Of a stretch of 36,866 nt of DNA, positions 9,115 through 18,265 are shown piece after piece. The stretch's first letter is position 1. Every line of letters begins with the position of its first letter. Below the pieces are notes generated by a model that was given only the letters and a program-made list of their open reading frames with translations, had not been told where the DNA came from and ran no database searches. The DNA comes from Sphingobacterium thalpophilum (GTDB taxonomy: Bacteria; Bacteroidota; Bacteroidia; Chitinophagales; Chitinophagaceae), in assembly GCA_943325035.2 (NCBI GenBank), contig CALPNW020000008.1:1-36866 (forward strand), in the 5' to 3' direction. Position numbers and translations under genes: made by a program.

Positions 9115-9180
9115 ATTTATCCGGTTTATAAAACGAAGGTAGCATTTCCTACCAAACAAGTAGACTATTTAACAGTAATT

Positions 9181-10344
9181 TTATTTCTTCCCGCCCCTTA
9201 CGGTGCGGGCTTTACGGAGTGCGTTTTTTCCATACTTGTTTTTTACCGCATCAATGGCTTTATAGAGTTCGTCTTTTTTACCATCATTATCGAACAGGCT
9301 CGCTTGCAGCACATGGCTGGTTAATTCAGATAACCTTACGCCCAACAGTCTTACAGCTTGGCCTTTCCGGTAGAGTTTATGAAACAGATCTATGGCTACC
9401 GGAATAAGTTCATCATCCCGAAGGGTATAATCGATACTGGTTTGCCGGGAGGTAGTTTCAAAATCGGGATACCGGATCTTTACACTGATGCAACCGGTGA
9501 GTTTTTTATCTGCACGCAGTTCGAAGGCAATTTTCTCGGTCATCCGAACCAGTTCACTGAGCAGAATTGCCTCGTCCGAAATATACTGTTCAAAAGTGTT
9601 TTCGGTAGAAACAGATTTAGCTTCGTGATAGGGCTGTACTTCCCCGTCGTGAATACCCTGTGATTTTCGCCAGAGTTCAGTACCCGACCTGCCCAGTTTC
9701 TGTTCCAGTAATGTAACAGGGGTTTCGCTCAGCTGCCGGATGGTAAAAATATTCATTGCCTTTAACCGTTCGTACATAGACGCACCTACCCCGGAAAATT
9801 TATTCACCGGCAATGGTGCTAAAAAAGCTTTTTCCATACCTGGTTTTACAAAGAGGTATCCATTGGGCTTGGCCTCATCAGTAGCAATTTTAGCAATCAT
9901 TTTATTGGTTGCCAGCCCAAATGAAATGGGGAGTTGCGTTTTTTGAATGATCTCATTGCGCAGGTCAATGGTCCACTGATAAGGATCAAAATACTTATCC
10001 ATTCCGGTAAGATCAATGAAAAATTCATCGATAGAAGCTTTCTCAAAAAGAGGTGCTTTTGCAGCAATTATTTCTGTAACCCAGCGGGAGTAACGGCTGT
10101 ACTCGCCCCTTGTTCCCTTTACTATCAATGCATGCGGACAGCATTTCATAGCAGCCCTCATAGGCATGGCACTTCGCACCCCAAATTGTCTTGCTTCATA
10201 GCTGCAGGTAGTAACCACTCCCCTGTCTGCAGTTCCGCCAACAATAACTGCTTTGCCTTTTAAGGAAGGATCATTTAATACTTCCACACTTACAAAGAAA
10301 GAATCAAGATCCATGTGGGCAATATAACGCTGGGGACTTAACAT
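9181..10344 (-). CDS. dinB: DNA polymerase IV (Y-family)
   Basis: HMDLDSFFVSVE, SYEARQFGVRSAMPM, SIDEFFIDLTG, and little-finger domain motifs. Confidence 0.95.
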   Translation of the reverse strand: MLSPQRYIAHMDLDSFFVSVEVLNDPSLKGKAVIVGGTADRGVVTTCSYEARQFGVRSAMPMRAAMKCCPHALIVKGTRGEYSRYSRWVTEIIAAKAPLFEKASIDEFFIDLTGMDKYFDPYQWTIDLRNEIIQKTQLPISFGLATNKMIAKIATDEAKPNGYLFVKPGMEKAFLAPLPVNKFSGVGASMYERLKAMNIFTIRQLSETPVTLLEQKLGRSGTELWRKSQGIHDGEVQPYHEAKSVSTENTFEQYISDEAILLSELVRMTEKIAFELRADKKLTGCISVKIRYPDFETTSRQTSIDYTLRDDELIPVAIDLFHKLYRKGQAVRLLGVRLSELTSHVLQASLFDNDGKKDELYKAIDAVKNKYGKNALRKARTVRGGKK

Positions 10345-10347
10345 ATA

Positions 10348-10866
10348 CTAACGATATACATCCAGTAATCCATCAGGCAGTGTTACGTAAACACGTTTCT
10401 TTGGATGATCTATTTTATCGAGAGTTTCTGCATGCAGGGGAATCAATGCCTCATTGCCATCGAGTGAGATCCGCAGCAATACCTGGTGGGGTTGTTCAAT
10501 GACTTCTTCTATAGGACCCAGGTTTTCCTCTTCATCCGTAATGAGTTCATAACCAAGCAGGGAAATCGGTGCGTTTTTACCGGCTAATTTTCTGAAATCG
10601 GCATCCAGTAACCATACCGGTTTGGTATTTAAACGTGCCGCTGCTTCCTTTGAATGAATGCCTTCGAGCTTCACATACATTTCTTCATGATCCTTGGCCT
10701 TCGAAGATTCTATAAAATAAGGAAGATAAGAGCCCTTCACTTCTTCCACAAACAATACGGCAACGCCTGTTAGTCCTGTTTTTTTTCCGAGAGAGTGGAT
10801 AAGAATCACTTCGCCCTTTAACCCAAAAGCAGCAACGATTTTTCCTATATTGATGTATTCCTTCAT
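10348..10866 (-). CDS. rimM: ribosome maturation factor RimM
   Basis: IGKIVAAFGLKGEVILIH N-terminus; PRC-barrel-like C-terminal half; adjacent to rpsP. Start placed at MKEYINIGKI (10866). Confidence 0.9.
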   Translation of the reverse strand: MKEYINIGKIVAAFGLKGEVILIHSLGKKTGLTGVAVLFVEEVKGSYLPYFIESSKAKDHEEMYVKLEGIHSKEAAARLNTKPVWLLDADFRKLAGKNAPISLLGYELITDEEENLGPIEEVIEQPHQVLLRISLDGNEALIPLHAETLDKIDHPKKRVYVTLPDGLLDVYR

Positions 10867-10924
10867 TAACTGCAAGTTAGTAAACCCTGCCCTGATTGGA
10901 TGGGGTTTGTACAAATTAAAAAGA

Positions 10925-10940
10925 CCCGGAAAAATCCGGG
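10925..10940 (-). terminator. terminator/attenuator hairpin between rpsP and rimM
   Basis: CCCGGA-AAAA-TCCGGG; on the minus strand followed by TCTTTTTAATTTG. Confidence 0.65.
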
Positions 10941-10965
10941 CCTCATTAATATCGAATAGAGAAAA

Positions 10966-11454
10966 TTAAGCTTCTGCAGGAGTACCTTCTTCAGCTGGTG
11001 CTTCAGGTACTGCTGTTACCACTACTTCTTCTTTAACTTCTACTTTTCTTACAATTGGCACGTAAACTTTCTTTGCGCGCTGCTTGCTCTTGTGTTCTTC
11101 GTTTCTGCGGGTAATGCTCGCTTCATGCTCATTATGCCATTCCTGGAATTTGGTCATTGCAGTTGCATCATCAAACAAACCTAATTTAACACCACGTAAA
11201 AGGTGCTTCAGGTACAGTACTCCTTTGAAAGAAAGGATTCTGCGAACGGTATCGGTTGGTTGAGCTCCTTTGTTCAGCCAGTCCAGTGCTTTCTGACGAT
11301 CTAACTGGATAGTTGCAGGAACTGTTAATGGATTGTAAGTACCCAGTTTCTGGATAAACTTACCATCTCTTGGTGCGCGACCATCGGCTACTACGATAAA
11401 GTAGAAAGGCCTTTTTTTACTCCCGTGACGCTGGAGTCTCATTTTTACTGCCAT
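10966..11454 (-). CDS. rpsP: 30S ribosomal protein S16 with extended C-terminal tail
   Basis: [42 protein letters not shown]. Confidence 0.97.
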   Translation of the reverse strand: MAVKMRLQRHGSKKRPFYFIVVADGRAPRDGKFIQKLGTYNPLTVPATIQLDRQKALDWLNKGAQPTDTVRRILSFKGVLYLKHLLRGVKLGLFDDATAMTKFQEWHNEHEASITRRNEEHKSKQRAKKVYVPIVRKVEVKEEVVVTAVPEAPAEEGTPAEA

Positions 11455-11509
11455 AAATAGAAATTTAAGGGCGTGAATAAATTAATTAATCTGGTAGAAA
11501 CCAGGAGCG

Positions 11510-11517
11510 CGAAAGTA
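11510..11517 (-). promoter_or_regulatory. putative -7 element TACTTTCG upstream of rpsP
   Basis: Minus strand TACTTTCG, one mismatch to TAnnTTTG, about 55 nt before the start. Confidence 0.35.
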
Positions 11518-11543
11518 ATAGATTCCGGATAAACTTCCAAATT

Positions 11544-12866
11544 CTACCTTCTCATACCAGGCATTTTGCCTCCCATTGGCATGTTATTCATCATTTTCAT
11601 CATCTGTTTCATCTGTTCAAACTGCTTCATGAAGGCATTCACTTCCTGAACATCTTTTCCACTGCCTTTGGCAATACGCAGTTTCCTGCTTTGGGTTAAA
11701 GAATCCGGATTAGCCCGTTCAAAGGGGGTCATAGAACTGATCATCGCCTCAATGCCTTTAAAAGCATCATCCTTGATATCAATGTCTTTTACTGCTTTTC
11801 CTACTCCCGGTATCATTCCCATCAGGTCTTTCAGGTTACCCATTTTCTTGATCTGCTGCAGCTGGTCCATGAAATCCTGAAAATCAAACTGATTTTTTCG
11901 GATCTTTTTCTCCAGCTTTTTAGCCTCCGCCTCATTAAACTGCTCCTGTGCTTTTTCTACCAGTGAAGTAATGTCTCCCATTCCCAGAATACGCTGTGCC
12001 ATCCTTTCGGGATAGAACACATCGAGGGTATCCATTTTTTCGCCGCTGCTTACAAATTTAATCGGTTTGTCTACCGTGTATTTGATAGAAAGTGCCGCAC
12101 CACCGCGGGTATCCCCATCCAGTTTGGTTAATACCACACCGGTGAAATCCAGTCGGTCGTTAAATGCTTTTGCAGTATTCACTGCATCCTGACCCGTCAT
12201 GGAATCCACCACAAACAGAATTTCCGTTGGATTTACCGCTGCTTTGATATCAGCTACTTCGGTCATCATCACTTCGTCTATCGCAAGACGACCGGCGGTA
12301 TCAATGATGACTACATTTTTATTGGTGGCCTTTGCTTCTTTTATTGCGTTCAGCACAATGGCAACAGCATCTTTATTCTCCCGTTCACTGTAAATGCTCA
12401 CGCCTATCTGTTCTGCCAGAACGGTCAGCTGGTCAATGGCTGCCGGACGATAAATATCTGCCGCAACCACCAGGGGTGATTTCCCTTTTTTGGTTTTCAG
12501 GTAACTGGCCAGCTTACCGGTAAAAGTGGTTTTACCACTACCCTGTAAGCCTGCGATCAGAATTATAGCAGGATTGCCTTCCAGAGAAAACGCAGCTTCC
12601 CTGCCACCCATTAACTGGGTCAGTTCGTCCTGAACAATCTTGGTCATTAACTGACCCGGACTGATGGCATTGATTACTTTCTCACCAACTGCTTTATCCC
12701 TTACTTTTTCCGTAAACTCTTTGGCAATTTTAAAATTCACATCCGCATCCAGCAATGCCCTGCGAATGTCTTTTACTGTATTGGCAATATTCAGTTCATT
12801 GATCCGCGCTTCTCCTTTGAGATTCTTGAACGCCGACTCTAATTTTTCCGATAAACTTTGAAACAT
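11544..12866 (-). CDS. ffh: signal recognition particle protein Ffh
   Basis: GLQGSGKTTFTGKLA, DTAGRLA, TKLDGDTRGGAALS, and Met-rich C-terminal M domain. Confidence 0.97.
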   Translation of the reverse strand: MFQSLSEKLESAFKNLKGEARINELNIANTVKDIRRALLDADVNFKIAKEFTEKVRDKAVGEKVINAISPGQLMTKIVQDELTQLMGGREAAFSLEGNPAIILIAGLQGSGKTTFTGKLASYLKTKKGKSPLVVAADIYRPAAIDQLTVLAEQIGVSIYSERENKDAVAIVLNAIKEAKATNKNVVIIDTAGRLAIDEVMMTEVADIKAAVNPTEILFVVDSMTGQDAVNTAKAFNDRLDFTGVVLTKLDGDTRGGAALSIKYTVDKPIKFVSSGEKMDTLDVFYPERMAQRILGMGDITSLVEKAQEQFNEAEAKKLEKKIRKNQFDFQDFMDQLQQIKKMGNLKDLMGMIPGVGKAVKDIDIKDDAFKGIEAMISSMTPFERANPDSLTQSRKLRIAKGSGKDVQEVNAFMKQFEQMKQMMKMMNNMPMGGKMPGMRR

Positions 12867-12895
12867 AATGACTCCCTCCGTTAATTATAGAGGTG

Positions 12896-12903
12896 CAAAT
12901 ATA
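12896..12903 (-). promoter_or_regulatory. -7 element TATATTTG upstream of ffh
   Basis: Exact TAnnTTTG on the minus strand about 29 nt before the ATG; GGAGGG also lies in the putative leader. Confidence 0.5.
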
Positions 12904-12958
12904 CTGGGTTACCTAAAATGTACCCATTCTGCTTTTTTATTGGCTGAATCCCTGCCAA

Positions 12959-13825
12959 TTATCCCAGATAAACCTTCAGATACTTGCTGCGCTTGGTGGT
13001 TCGGAGCTTAGTGATGGCTTTATCCTTGATCTGGCGCACCCTTTCGCGGGTTAGGTTGAACCTTCTGCCAATGTCTTCGAGGCTAAGGGCATGATCTATA
13101 CCGATACCAAAAAAATAACACAGAACCGTTTTTTGCCGGTCAGTCAAGATCTGAAGACTCCGCTCTATTTCCTGATGAAGCGATTCGTAGTGGGCTACTT
13201 TTTCATCTGCAGGGGAGGCATTGGTATTTTCCATCAGGTCTATGATGGCTCCGCCCTCTCCATCCATTAATGGCGCATCCATGCTCACATGACGAAATCC
13301 TGCATTCATGGTATAGCTCACTTCTTCTACCGGAAGATGCAGCAGATCTGCCAGCTCCTGAGAAGTTGGTTCCCGCTCAAATTCCTGCTCCAGCTGCTGA
13401 TAGGCCTTGCTGATCCGACTGGTTAACCCCACTTTGTTGAGGGGAAGCCGTACGATTCGGCTCTGTTCGGCTAGCGACTGAAGTATGCTTTGACGAACCC
13501 ACCAGACAGCATAGGAGATGAACTTAAAGCCGCGTGTTTCATCGAACCGTAGAGCCGCTTTAATGAGCCCGAGATTGCCTTCATTGATAAGGTCGGACAG
13601 GGTTAATCCCTGATTCTGGTATTGTTTGGCCACAGAAACTACAAAACGAAGATTGGCTTTAACCAGTCTTTCCAGCGCCTTCTGGTCGCCGGTGCGGATA
13701 CGGTTGGCTAATATTACTTCTTCTTCGGGTTTTATAAGATCTACTTTACCAATCTCCTGTAAATATTTTTCCAGACTTTGTGATTCCCGGTTGGTAATCG
13801 ATTTAGCTATTTTGAGTTGACGCAT
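12959..13825 (-). CDS. rpoD: primary RNA polymerase sigma factor (RpoD/SigA, Bacteroidota short form)
   Basis: [28 protein letters not shown]; region 2 [57 protein letters not shown]; region 4 [18 protein letters not shown]. Confidence 0.95.
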   Translation of the reverse strand: MRQLKIAKSITNRESQSLEKYLQEIGKVDLIKPEEEVILANRIRTGDQKALERLVKANLRFVVSVAKQYQNQGLTLSDLINEGNLGLIKAALRFDETRGFKFISYAVWWVRQSILQSLAEQSRIVRLPLNKVGLTSRISKAYQQLEQEFEREPTSQELADLLHLPVEEVSYTMNAGFRHVSMDAPLMDGEGGAIIDLMENTNASPADEKVAHYESLHQEIERSLQILTDRQKTVLCYFFGIGIDHALSLEDIGRRFNLTRERVRQIKDKAITKLRTTKRSKYLKVYLG

Positions 13826-14062
13826 ACTCATAATAAACAATTTTAAGGGGGTAGGAACAGCCAGACTACAATTTAATTCATTTAATAAAATGTTTCAAAA
13901 AAATCATCTACCCCGCTGATTTACAGCACAGTAGCCTGTTTAGAACTGCTGATAAATCATTTCCGCCCTCGTAAAACCACTCATTTGTAAAAAAACATTT
14001 GGAGGATAGGTATTATTTAATATTATTGCACCCTACCATAGAGGATGGTTAAAGAGACTACA

Positions 14063-14446
14063 ATGAGCAAGAAGCAGCTATTTACATTAGAATTTCCCGT
14101 AAGATGTTCACCCGTTATTTTATATGATTTTTTAGCAACCCCTGCAGGTTTGCAGGAGTGGTTTGCTGACAGAGTAGACGAATGGGAGAACGTTTACAGC
14201 TTTTCCTGGAACGGAGGCGTTCCTGATAAAGCGGAGATCATGGACAAAGATGAAAACAAATTCATCCGTTTTCATTGGTTACATGGAGAGAAAAACGAAT
14301 ATTTTGAATTCAGAATAGAGAAGACCGAAATCTCCAATCAAACTATCCTGATTATTAAGGATTTTGCTGAAAAAGGAGAAATCAAAGACCAAACCCAACT
14401 TTGGGGTTATCAGGTGAAGGAATTATTTCACCGTCTTGGCGCTTAA
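14063..14446 (+). CDS. START-like domain (SRPBCC fold) protein
   Basis: MSKKQLFTLEFPVRCSPVILYDFLATPAGLQEWFADRV, typical of Bacteroidota START-like proteins; alternative start at 14045. Confidence 0.8.
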   Translation: MSKKQLFTLEFPVRCSPVILYDFLATPAGLQEWFADRVDEWENVYSFSWNGGVPDKAEIMDKDENKFIRFHWLHGEKNEYFEFRIEKTEISNQTILIIKDFAEKGEIKDQTQLWGYQVKELFHRLGA

Positions 14447-14486
14447 TTATTCTGGTAACTTCAGATTGCCAGAGATCCGGCAGGCA

Positions 14487-15104
14487 CTAGTACTCTGCCA
14501 GCATCGATAATAAGCGGTTAAAATGTTTGACCATAAACTGTTCAATATCATCCCACTCTTCGAGTGGGATTTTTTTTGCCAGCTTTAAAAAAGGAAGCTC
14601 CTTTACAGAAGCGCCATTCCAGTCTGCAATAGAAATATAATTATCCTTCTCGAAGTGATGCTGCCAGGGATCTGCGCCCACGCCAACATACCAATCTTTT
14701 GTTTCGGAGGCATATTTGCCGAATAGCTGAAAATAATTATCAATGGAGGCGCCATATTCAGCAAGGTATTTTCCTTTTAACACCAGCTGAATACTGCAAT
14801 GGTTGCCCCACCAGAAAAAAGTACGTACCGCAAAAATATCCTGAAGGGTAAAATACCGCGGATAATCGAGCATAATATAGGGCAGCTGCTGGTATTGTTC
14901 TCCCCTGGAGACTTTTGGAGCAAGGCTAAAAACCTCAGAATCAGTAAAAGTGGTATGCTTATCGATATCCTGCCGGTAGGTATTACTCAGTTCACCAAAA
15001 AGGTTGGCCACTTTCTGAATAATCCTGTTCTTTGTTAAAATACAGTCTGCATTATTCACCAATTCGAGTTCCTTTGGTGAAAGTGTTACTTTTGCTCCAC
15101 TCAT
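14487..15104 (-). CDS. uncharacterised protein, about 205 aa
   Basis: Long intact ORF with balanced composition, no recognised motif; ATG preceded by a TAATATTG promoter-like element at 15110-15117 (minus). Confidence 0.75.
   Translation of the reverse strand: MSGAKVTLSPKELELVNNADCILTKNRIIQKVANLFGELSNTYRQDIDKHTTFTDSEVFSLAPKVSRGEQYQQLPYIMLDYPRYFTLQDIFAVRTFFWWGNHCSIQLVLKGKYLAEYGASIDNYFQLFGKYASETKDWYVGVGADPWQHHFEKDNYISIADWNGASVKELPFLKLAKKIPLEEWDDIEQFMVKHFNRLLSMLAEY
15087..15094 (+). promoter_or_regulatory. putative -7 element TACTTTTG for the LptF/G-like gene
   Basis: Exact TAnnTTTG inside the 5' end of the divergent gene, 33 nt before the GTG start. Confidence 0.4.
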
Positions 15105-15127
15105 AACAACAATATTAAGACAGGGAA

Positions 15128-16555
15128 GTGATAAAAAAACTGGACATACTGATTATTCGCTCATTTGTGGGTCCTTTTATAGCCGCATTTGTGATTTCTA
15201 TCTTTGTTCTGACCATGCAGTTCTTCTGGTTGTACATAGATGACCTGGTAGGAAAAGGGCTTGACCTGATCACTATTTTAAAGCTGGTGGGGCTTGTTAC
15301 CCTTTTCTGGGTTCCTACTGCACTGCCACTGGCCTTGTTATTTTCGTCGATCATGACATTTGGTAATCTGGGCGAATCTTTTGAATTGGTTGCCATAAAA
15401 GCTGCAGGTATCCCTTTGTTGCGCTTCATGAGACCACTGCTGGTTATTACTTTTTTCATCTGCGGACTGGCATTTCTTTTTGCCAACAATATCATTCCGG
15501 TAACACAGCTGAAACTTTCTGCACTTAAATACGACATCATTGTTTCCAAGCCATCGATAGATATTAAAGAAGGGATTTTTTATGACAAAATAGAAGGCTA
15601 CGTAATTAAGCTGGGTAAAAAAGAAAAGAACGACAGTGTTATCCATGATGTAGTAATATTTGAAAAAGGATATTCGCTTCAGGATAATATACTGATTGCC
15701 AAAAGCGGTGTAATGCGGGTTACCGCCGACAAAAAATTTCTGGAATTTATATTAAAAGATGGTTGGCGCTACGAAGAAAAGGGACCGAGATCCACTGCCA
15801 ATACCCAGTTCACCAGAATGGGGTTCCGGGAATATAAAAAAGTGTTTGACCTGAAGAGTTTTCAGATGACCAAAACAGGAGACAGTGCATTCTATGATCC
15901 GAAAATGCTGAGTCTTCGTCAACTGAACCAGGCCATTGATTCTCTGAAACATGTAGATTCTTTTTATGCAAAAAAATCGGACAGGGAAATCAGTCCCTAC
16001 ATTCGTTTTGCCCGTTACACAGATACCGGATGGAATGGACGGGTTGCCCATCCATTGCCTACAGTGAAGCCTGCCCTGTTAATACCAGACAGCTTAAAGA
16101 GCAGCATACTGGATGCCGCAACCAACCAGATGGCCACGGTAAAAGGAAGCATCGAAATGATGGCAAGGGATTATAATGAAAAATACGAGAGCCTCCGGTA
16201 TCATGAAATAGAATGGCACAGAAAATTTACACTGTCTGTTGCTTGTCTGGTATTGTTTTTAATAGGTGCACCGCTTGGATCTATTATACGAAAAGGCGGA
16301 CTGGGAACACCACTGGTTTTTGCTATCATCTTCTTTGTGATCTTTCACCTGTTTAATACATTTGGAGAAAAATTTGTGAAGTCCGGACAAACCAATCCTA
16401 TCATGGGTATGTGGTTATCTACTATCATCCTGATACCTATTGGCGGCTTCCTGATTTATAAAGCCATGCACGACTCTCAGTTGTTCAATCAGGAATTCTA
16501 TTACCGGACCTTTAGGCAGGTGCGTACATTTATTACTAACTTTAATAGAAAATAA
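15128..16555 (+). CDS. LptF/LptG family (YjgP/YjgQ) permease, GTG start
   Basis: VIKKLDILIIRSFVGPFIAAFVISIFVLTMQFFWLYIDDLVGKGL; C-terminal TM helices with GAPLGSIIRKGGLGTPLVFAIIFFVIFH. Confidence 0.92.
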   Translation: MIKKLDILIIRSFVGPFIAAFVISIFVLTMQFFWLYIDDLVGKGLDLITILKLVGLVTLFWVPTALPLALLFSSIMTFGNLGESFELVAIKAAGIPLLRFMRPLLVITFFICGLAFLFANNIIPVTQLKLSALKYDIIVSKPSIDIKEGIFYDKIEGYVIKLGKKEKNDSVIHDVVIFEKGYSLQDNILIAKSGVMRVTADKKFLEFILKDGWRYEEKGPRSTANTQFTRMGFREYKKVFDLKSFQMTKTGDSAFYDPKMLSLRQLNQAIDSLKHVDSFYAKKSDREISPYIRFARYTDTGWNGRVAHPLPTVKPALLIPDSLKSSILDAATNQMATVKGSIEMMARDYNEKYESLRYHEIEWHRKFTLSVACLVLFLIGAPLGSIIRKGGLGTPLVFAIIFFVIFHLFNTFGEKFVKSGQTNPIMGMWLSTIILIPIGGFLIYKAMHDSQLFNQEFYYRTFRQVRTFITNFNRK

Positions 16556-16556
16556 T

Positions 16557-17282
16557 ATGAAACAGCCCAACAGCAGAAGAGATTTCATCAAAACAACCGG
16601 CAAAGCCGGACTGGCCGCCGGTATTGGTTTAACCGTTTTGCCTTCGTTTGGATTTGCAACTGCTCCTCTGGTTGCAGGCGGTTTCACTCAACAACCATTA
16701 CCATATGGCTACACAGCACTTGAACCGGTGATCGATGCAATGACCATGGAAATTCATTACAGTAAACATGCGGCAGCTTATGCTAAAAATCTGGCCGACG
16801 CCTGTGTTGCAGAAAAAATAAACACCAGCAATCAAACGCTGGAGGAAGTGCTGCGGAATATTTCCAGATTCTCCGGTAAAATGCGCAACAATGGTGGCGG
16901 GCATTATAACCACGAATTATTCTGGCAGTGCATGAAGGGTGGTGTAGCTTCTACACCAACAGGAAAATTAGCTGCTGCAATAGACAGTTCATTCGGATCA
17001 TTCGAAGCATTTAAAACACAGTTTACCGATGCCGGTAAAAACAGATTCGGAAGCGGATGGGCATGGTTAGTACAAACTCCAGACAACAAACTGGTTATTG
17101 GATCTACTCCTAATCAGGATAATCCTTTAATGGACATCAGCGATTTAAAAGGAACTCCATTGCTTGGCCTGGATGTTTGGGAACATGCTTATTATTTAAA
17201 GTACCAGAACAAAAGACCAGACTACATCAATAACTGGTGGAACGTAGTAAACTGGGACTTTGTAGCAACACGTCTGGTATAA
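16557..17282 (+). CDS. superoxide dismutase (Fe/Mn) with twin-arginine signal peptide
   Basis: NSRRDFIKTTGKAGLAAGIGLTVLPSFGFA (Tat); metal ligands in MEIHYSKHAAAYAKNL, GGGHYNHELFW, LGLDVWEHAYYLKYQNKRPDYI. Confidence 0.95.
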   Translation: MKQPNSRRDFIKTTGKAGLAAGIGLTVLPSFGFATAPLVAGGFTQQPLPYGYTALEPVIDAMTMEIHYSKHAAAYAKNLADACVAEKINTSNQTLEEVLRNISRFSGKMRNNGGGHYNHELFWQCMKGGVASTPTGKLAAAIDSSFGSFEAFKTQFTDAGKNRFGSGWAWLVQTPDNKLVIGSTPNQDNPLMDISDLKGTPLLGLDVWEHAYYLKYQNKRPDYINNWWNVVNWDFVATRLV

Positions 17283-17340
17283 TTACCGGCATTCCCATTG
17301 CCAGCCAACAACCAATGCAGAGAATACTAAATTAAAATCA

Positions 17341-17754
17341 ATGAAAGTAACAGTAAACTGGAAAGAAGCGCTGGCATTTGATGCTACCTCCGATAACGGA
17401 CATACCGTAAGATTAGATACACTGAAAGAAAATGGCGGATTGGACAGTGGAATGAACCCCAAGAAAATGCTGCTGGCTTCTTTATGCGGATGCAGTGCCA
17501 TGGATATAGTGGAGATCTTAAAAAAGATGAAAGTGGATTTCAGTAAGCTGGAGATCTCTGCAGAAGCAGAACAAACAGGTGATATGCCAAAAGTATTTAA
17601 GTCAATTGATCTGGTATACTACTGTAATGTAAAACCAGAGGACGAAGACAAATTGAAAAGAGCGGTGAGTTTGTCGATGGATAAATATTGTGGAATTTCT
17701 GCTATGCTGGCGAAGCATTGTCCGATAAATTATTCCACCGAACTGATTCCATAA
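17341..17754 (+). CDS. OsmC/Ohr family protein
   Basis: NPKKMLLASLCGCSAMDIVEILKKMK and KYCGISAMLAKHCPINYS motifs (two catalytic-type Cys). Confidence 0.92.
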   Translation: MKVTVNWKEALAFDATSDNGHTVRLDTLKENGGLDSGMNPKKMLLASLCGCSAMDIVEILKKMKVDFSKLEISAEAEQTGDMPKVFKSIDLVYYCNVKPEDEDKLKRAVSLSMDKYCGISAMLAKHCPINYSTELIP

Positions 17755-17994
17755 ACGCATTACCCTATACCACTTAAGATGGTTTTTCCACCAGTTTCCG
17801 GAAGTACCTTTAGCCATTGGCTGATTGAACTCATGGTATACTTTGTGAGAGAGGTGCAACTAGGATTGAGAGAAATATTTAAACAGGTGCTCGATTTCCA
17901 CATAAAAATCTTTCATTCTGCCCCTACCAACTTTACAATCGCTTCCACATCACCGTCTGTACTGACATCATCCACAACCACAACCAGAACCATA

Positions 17995-18017
17995 ATCAGC
18001 ATCAGCATCAGCATCAG
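17995..18017. repeat. hexanucleotide microsatellite (ATCAGC)~4
   Basis: ATCAGCATCAGCATCAGCATCAG, adjacent to (ACAACC)-like repeats at about 17972-17990. Confidence 0.9.
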
Positions 18018-18257
18018 TTCTGTACCTCTGTCCTGTTCCAGCACTGACCGTAAACAGAGGCCCAGAAAGGAAATGGTATATACACCGGAATTATAACAGA
18101 CCATTGCGGACGGTCCTCGCCCGCCGGAATTGCTGCCATTACCGGAGGCGTAAGTGGAATACGTTCTCTTTTTTCTGACTATGGCATGACTAGGTATTAT
18201 TTTATACTTCGTTAAATGGTGGCGGTATTCTATCGGGCTAAACCGTTAAAACTTAAG

Positions 18258-18265
18258 TAATTTTG
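18258..18265 (+). promoter_or_regulatory. -7 element TAATTTTG upstream of the CDF transporter
   Basis: Exact TAnnTTTG about 50 nt before the ATG at 18316. Confidence 0.45.
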
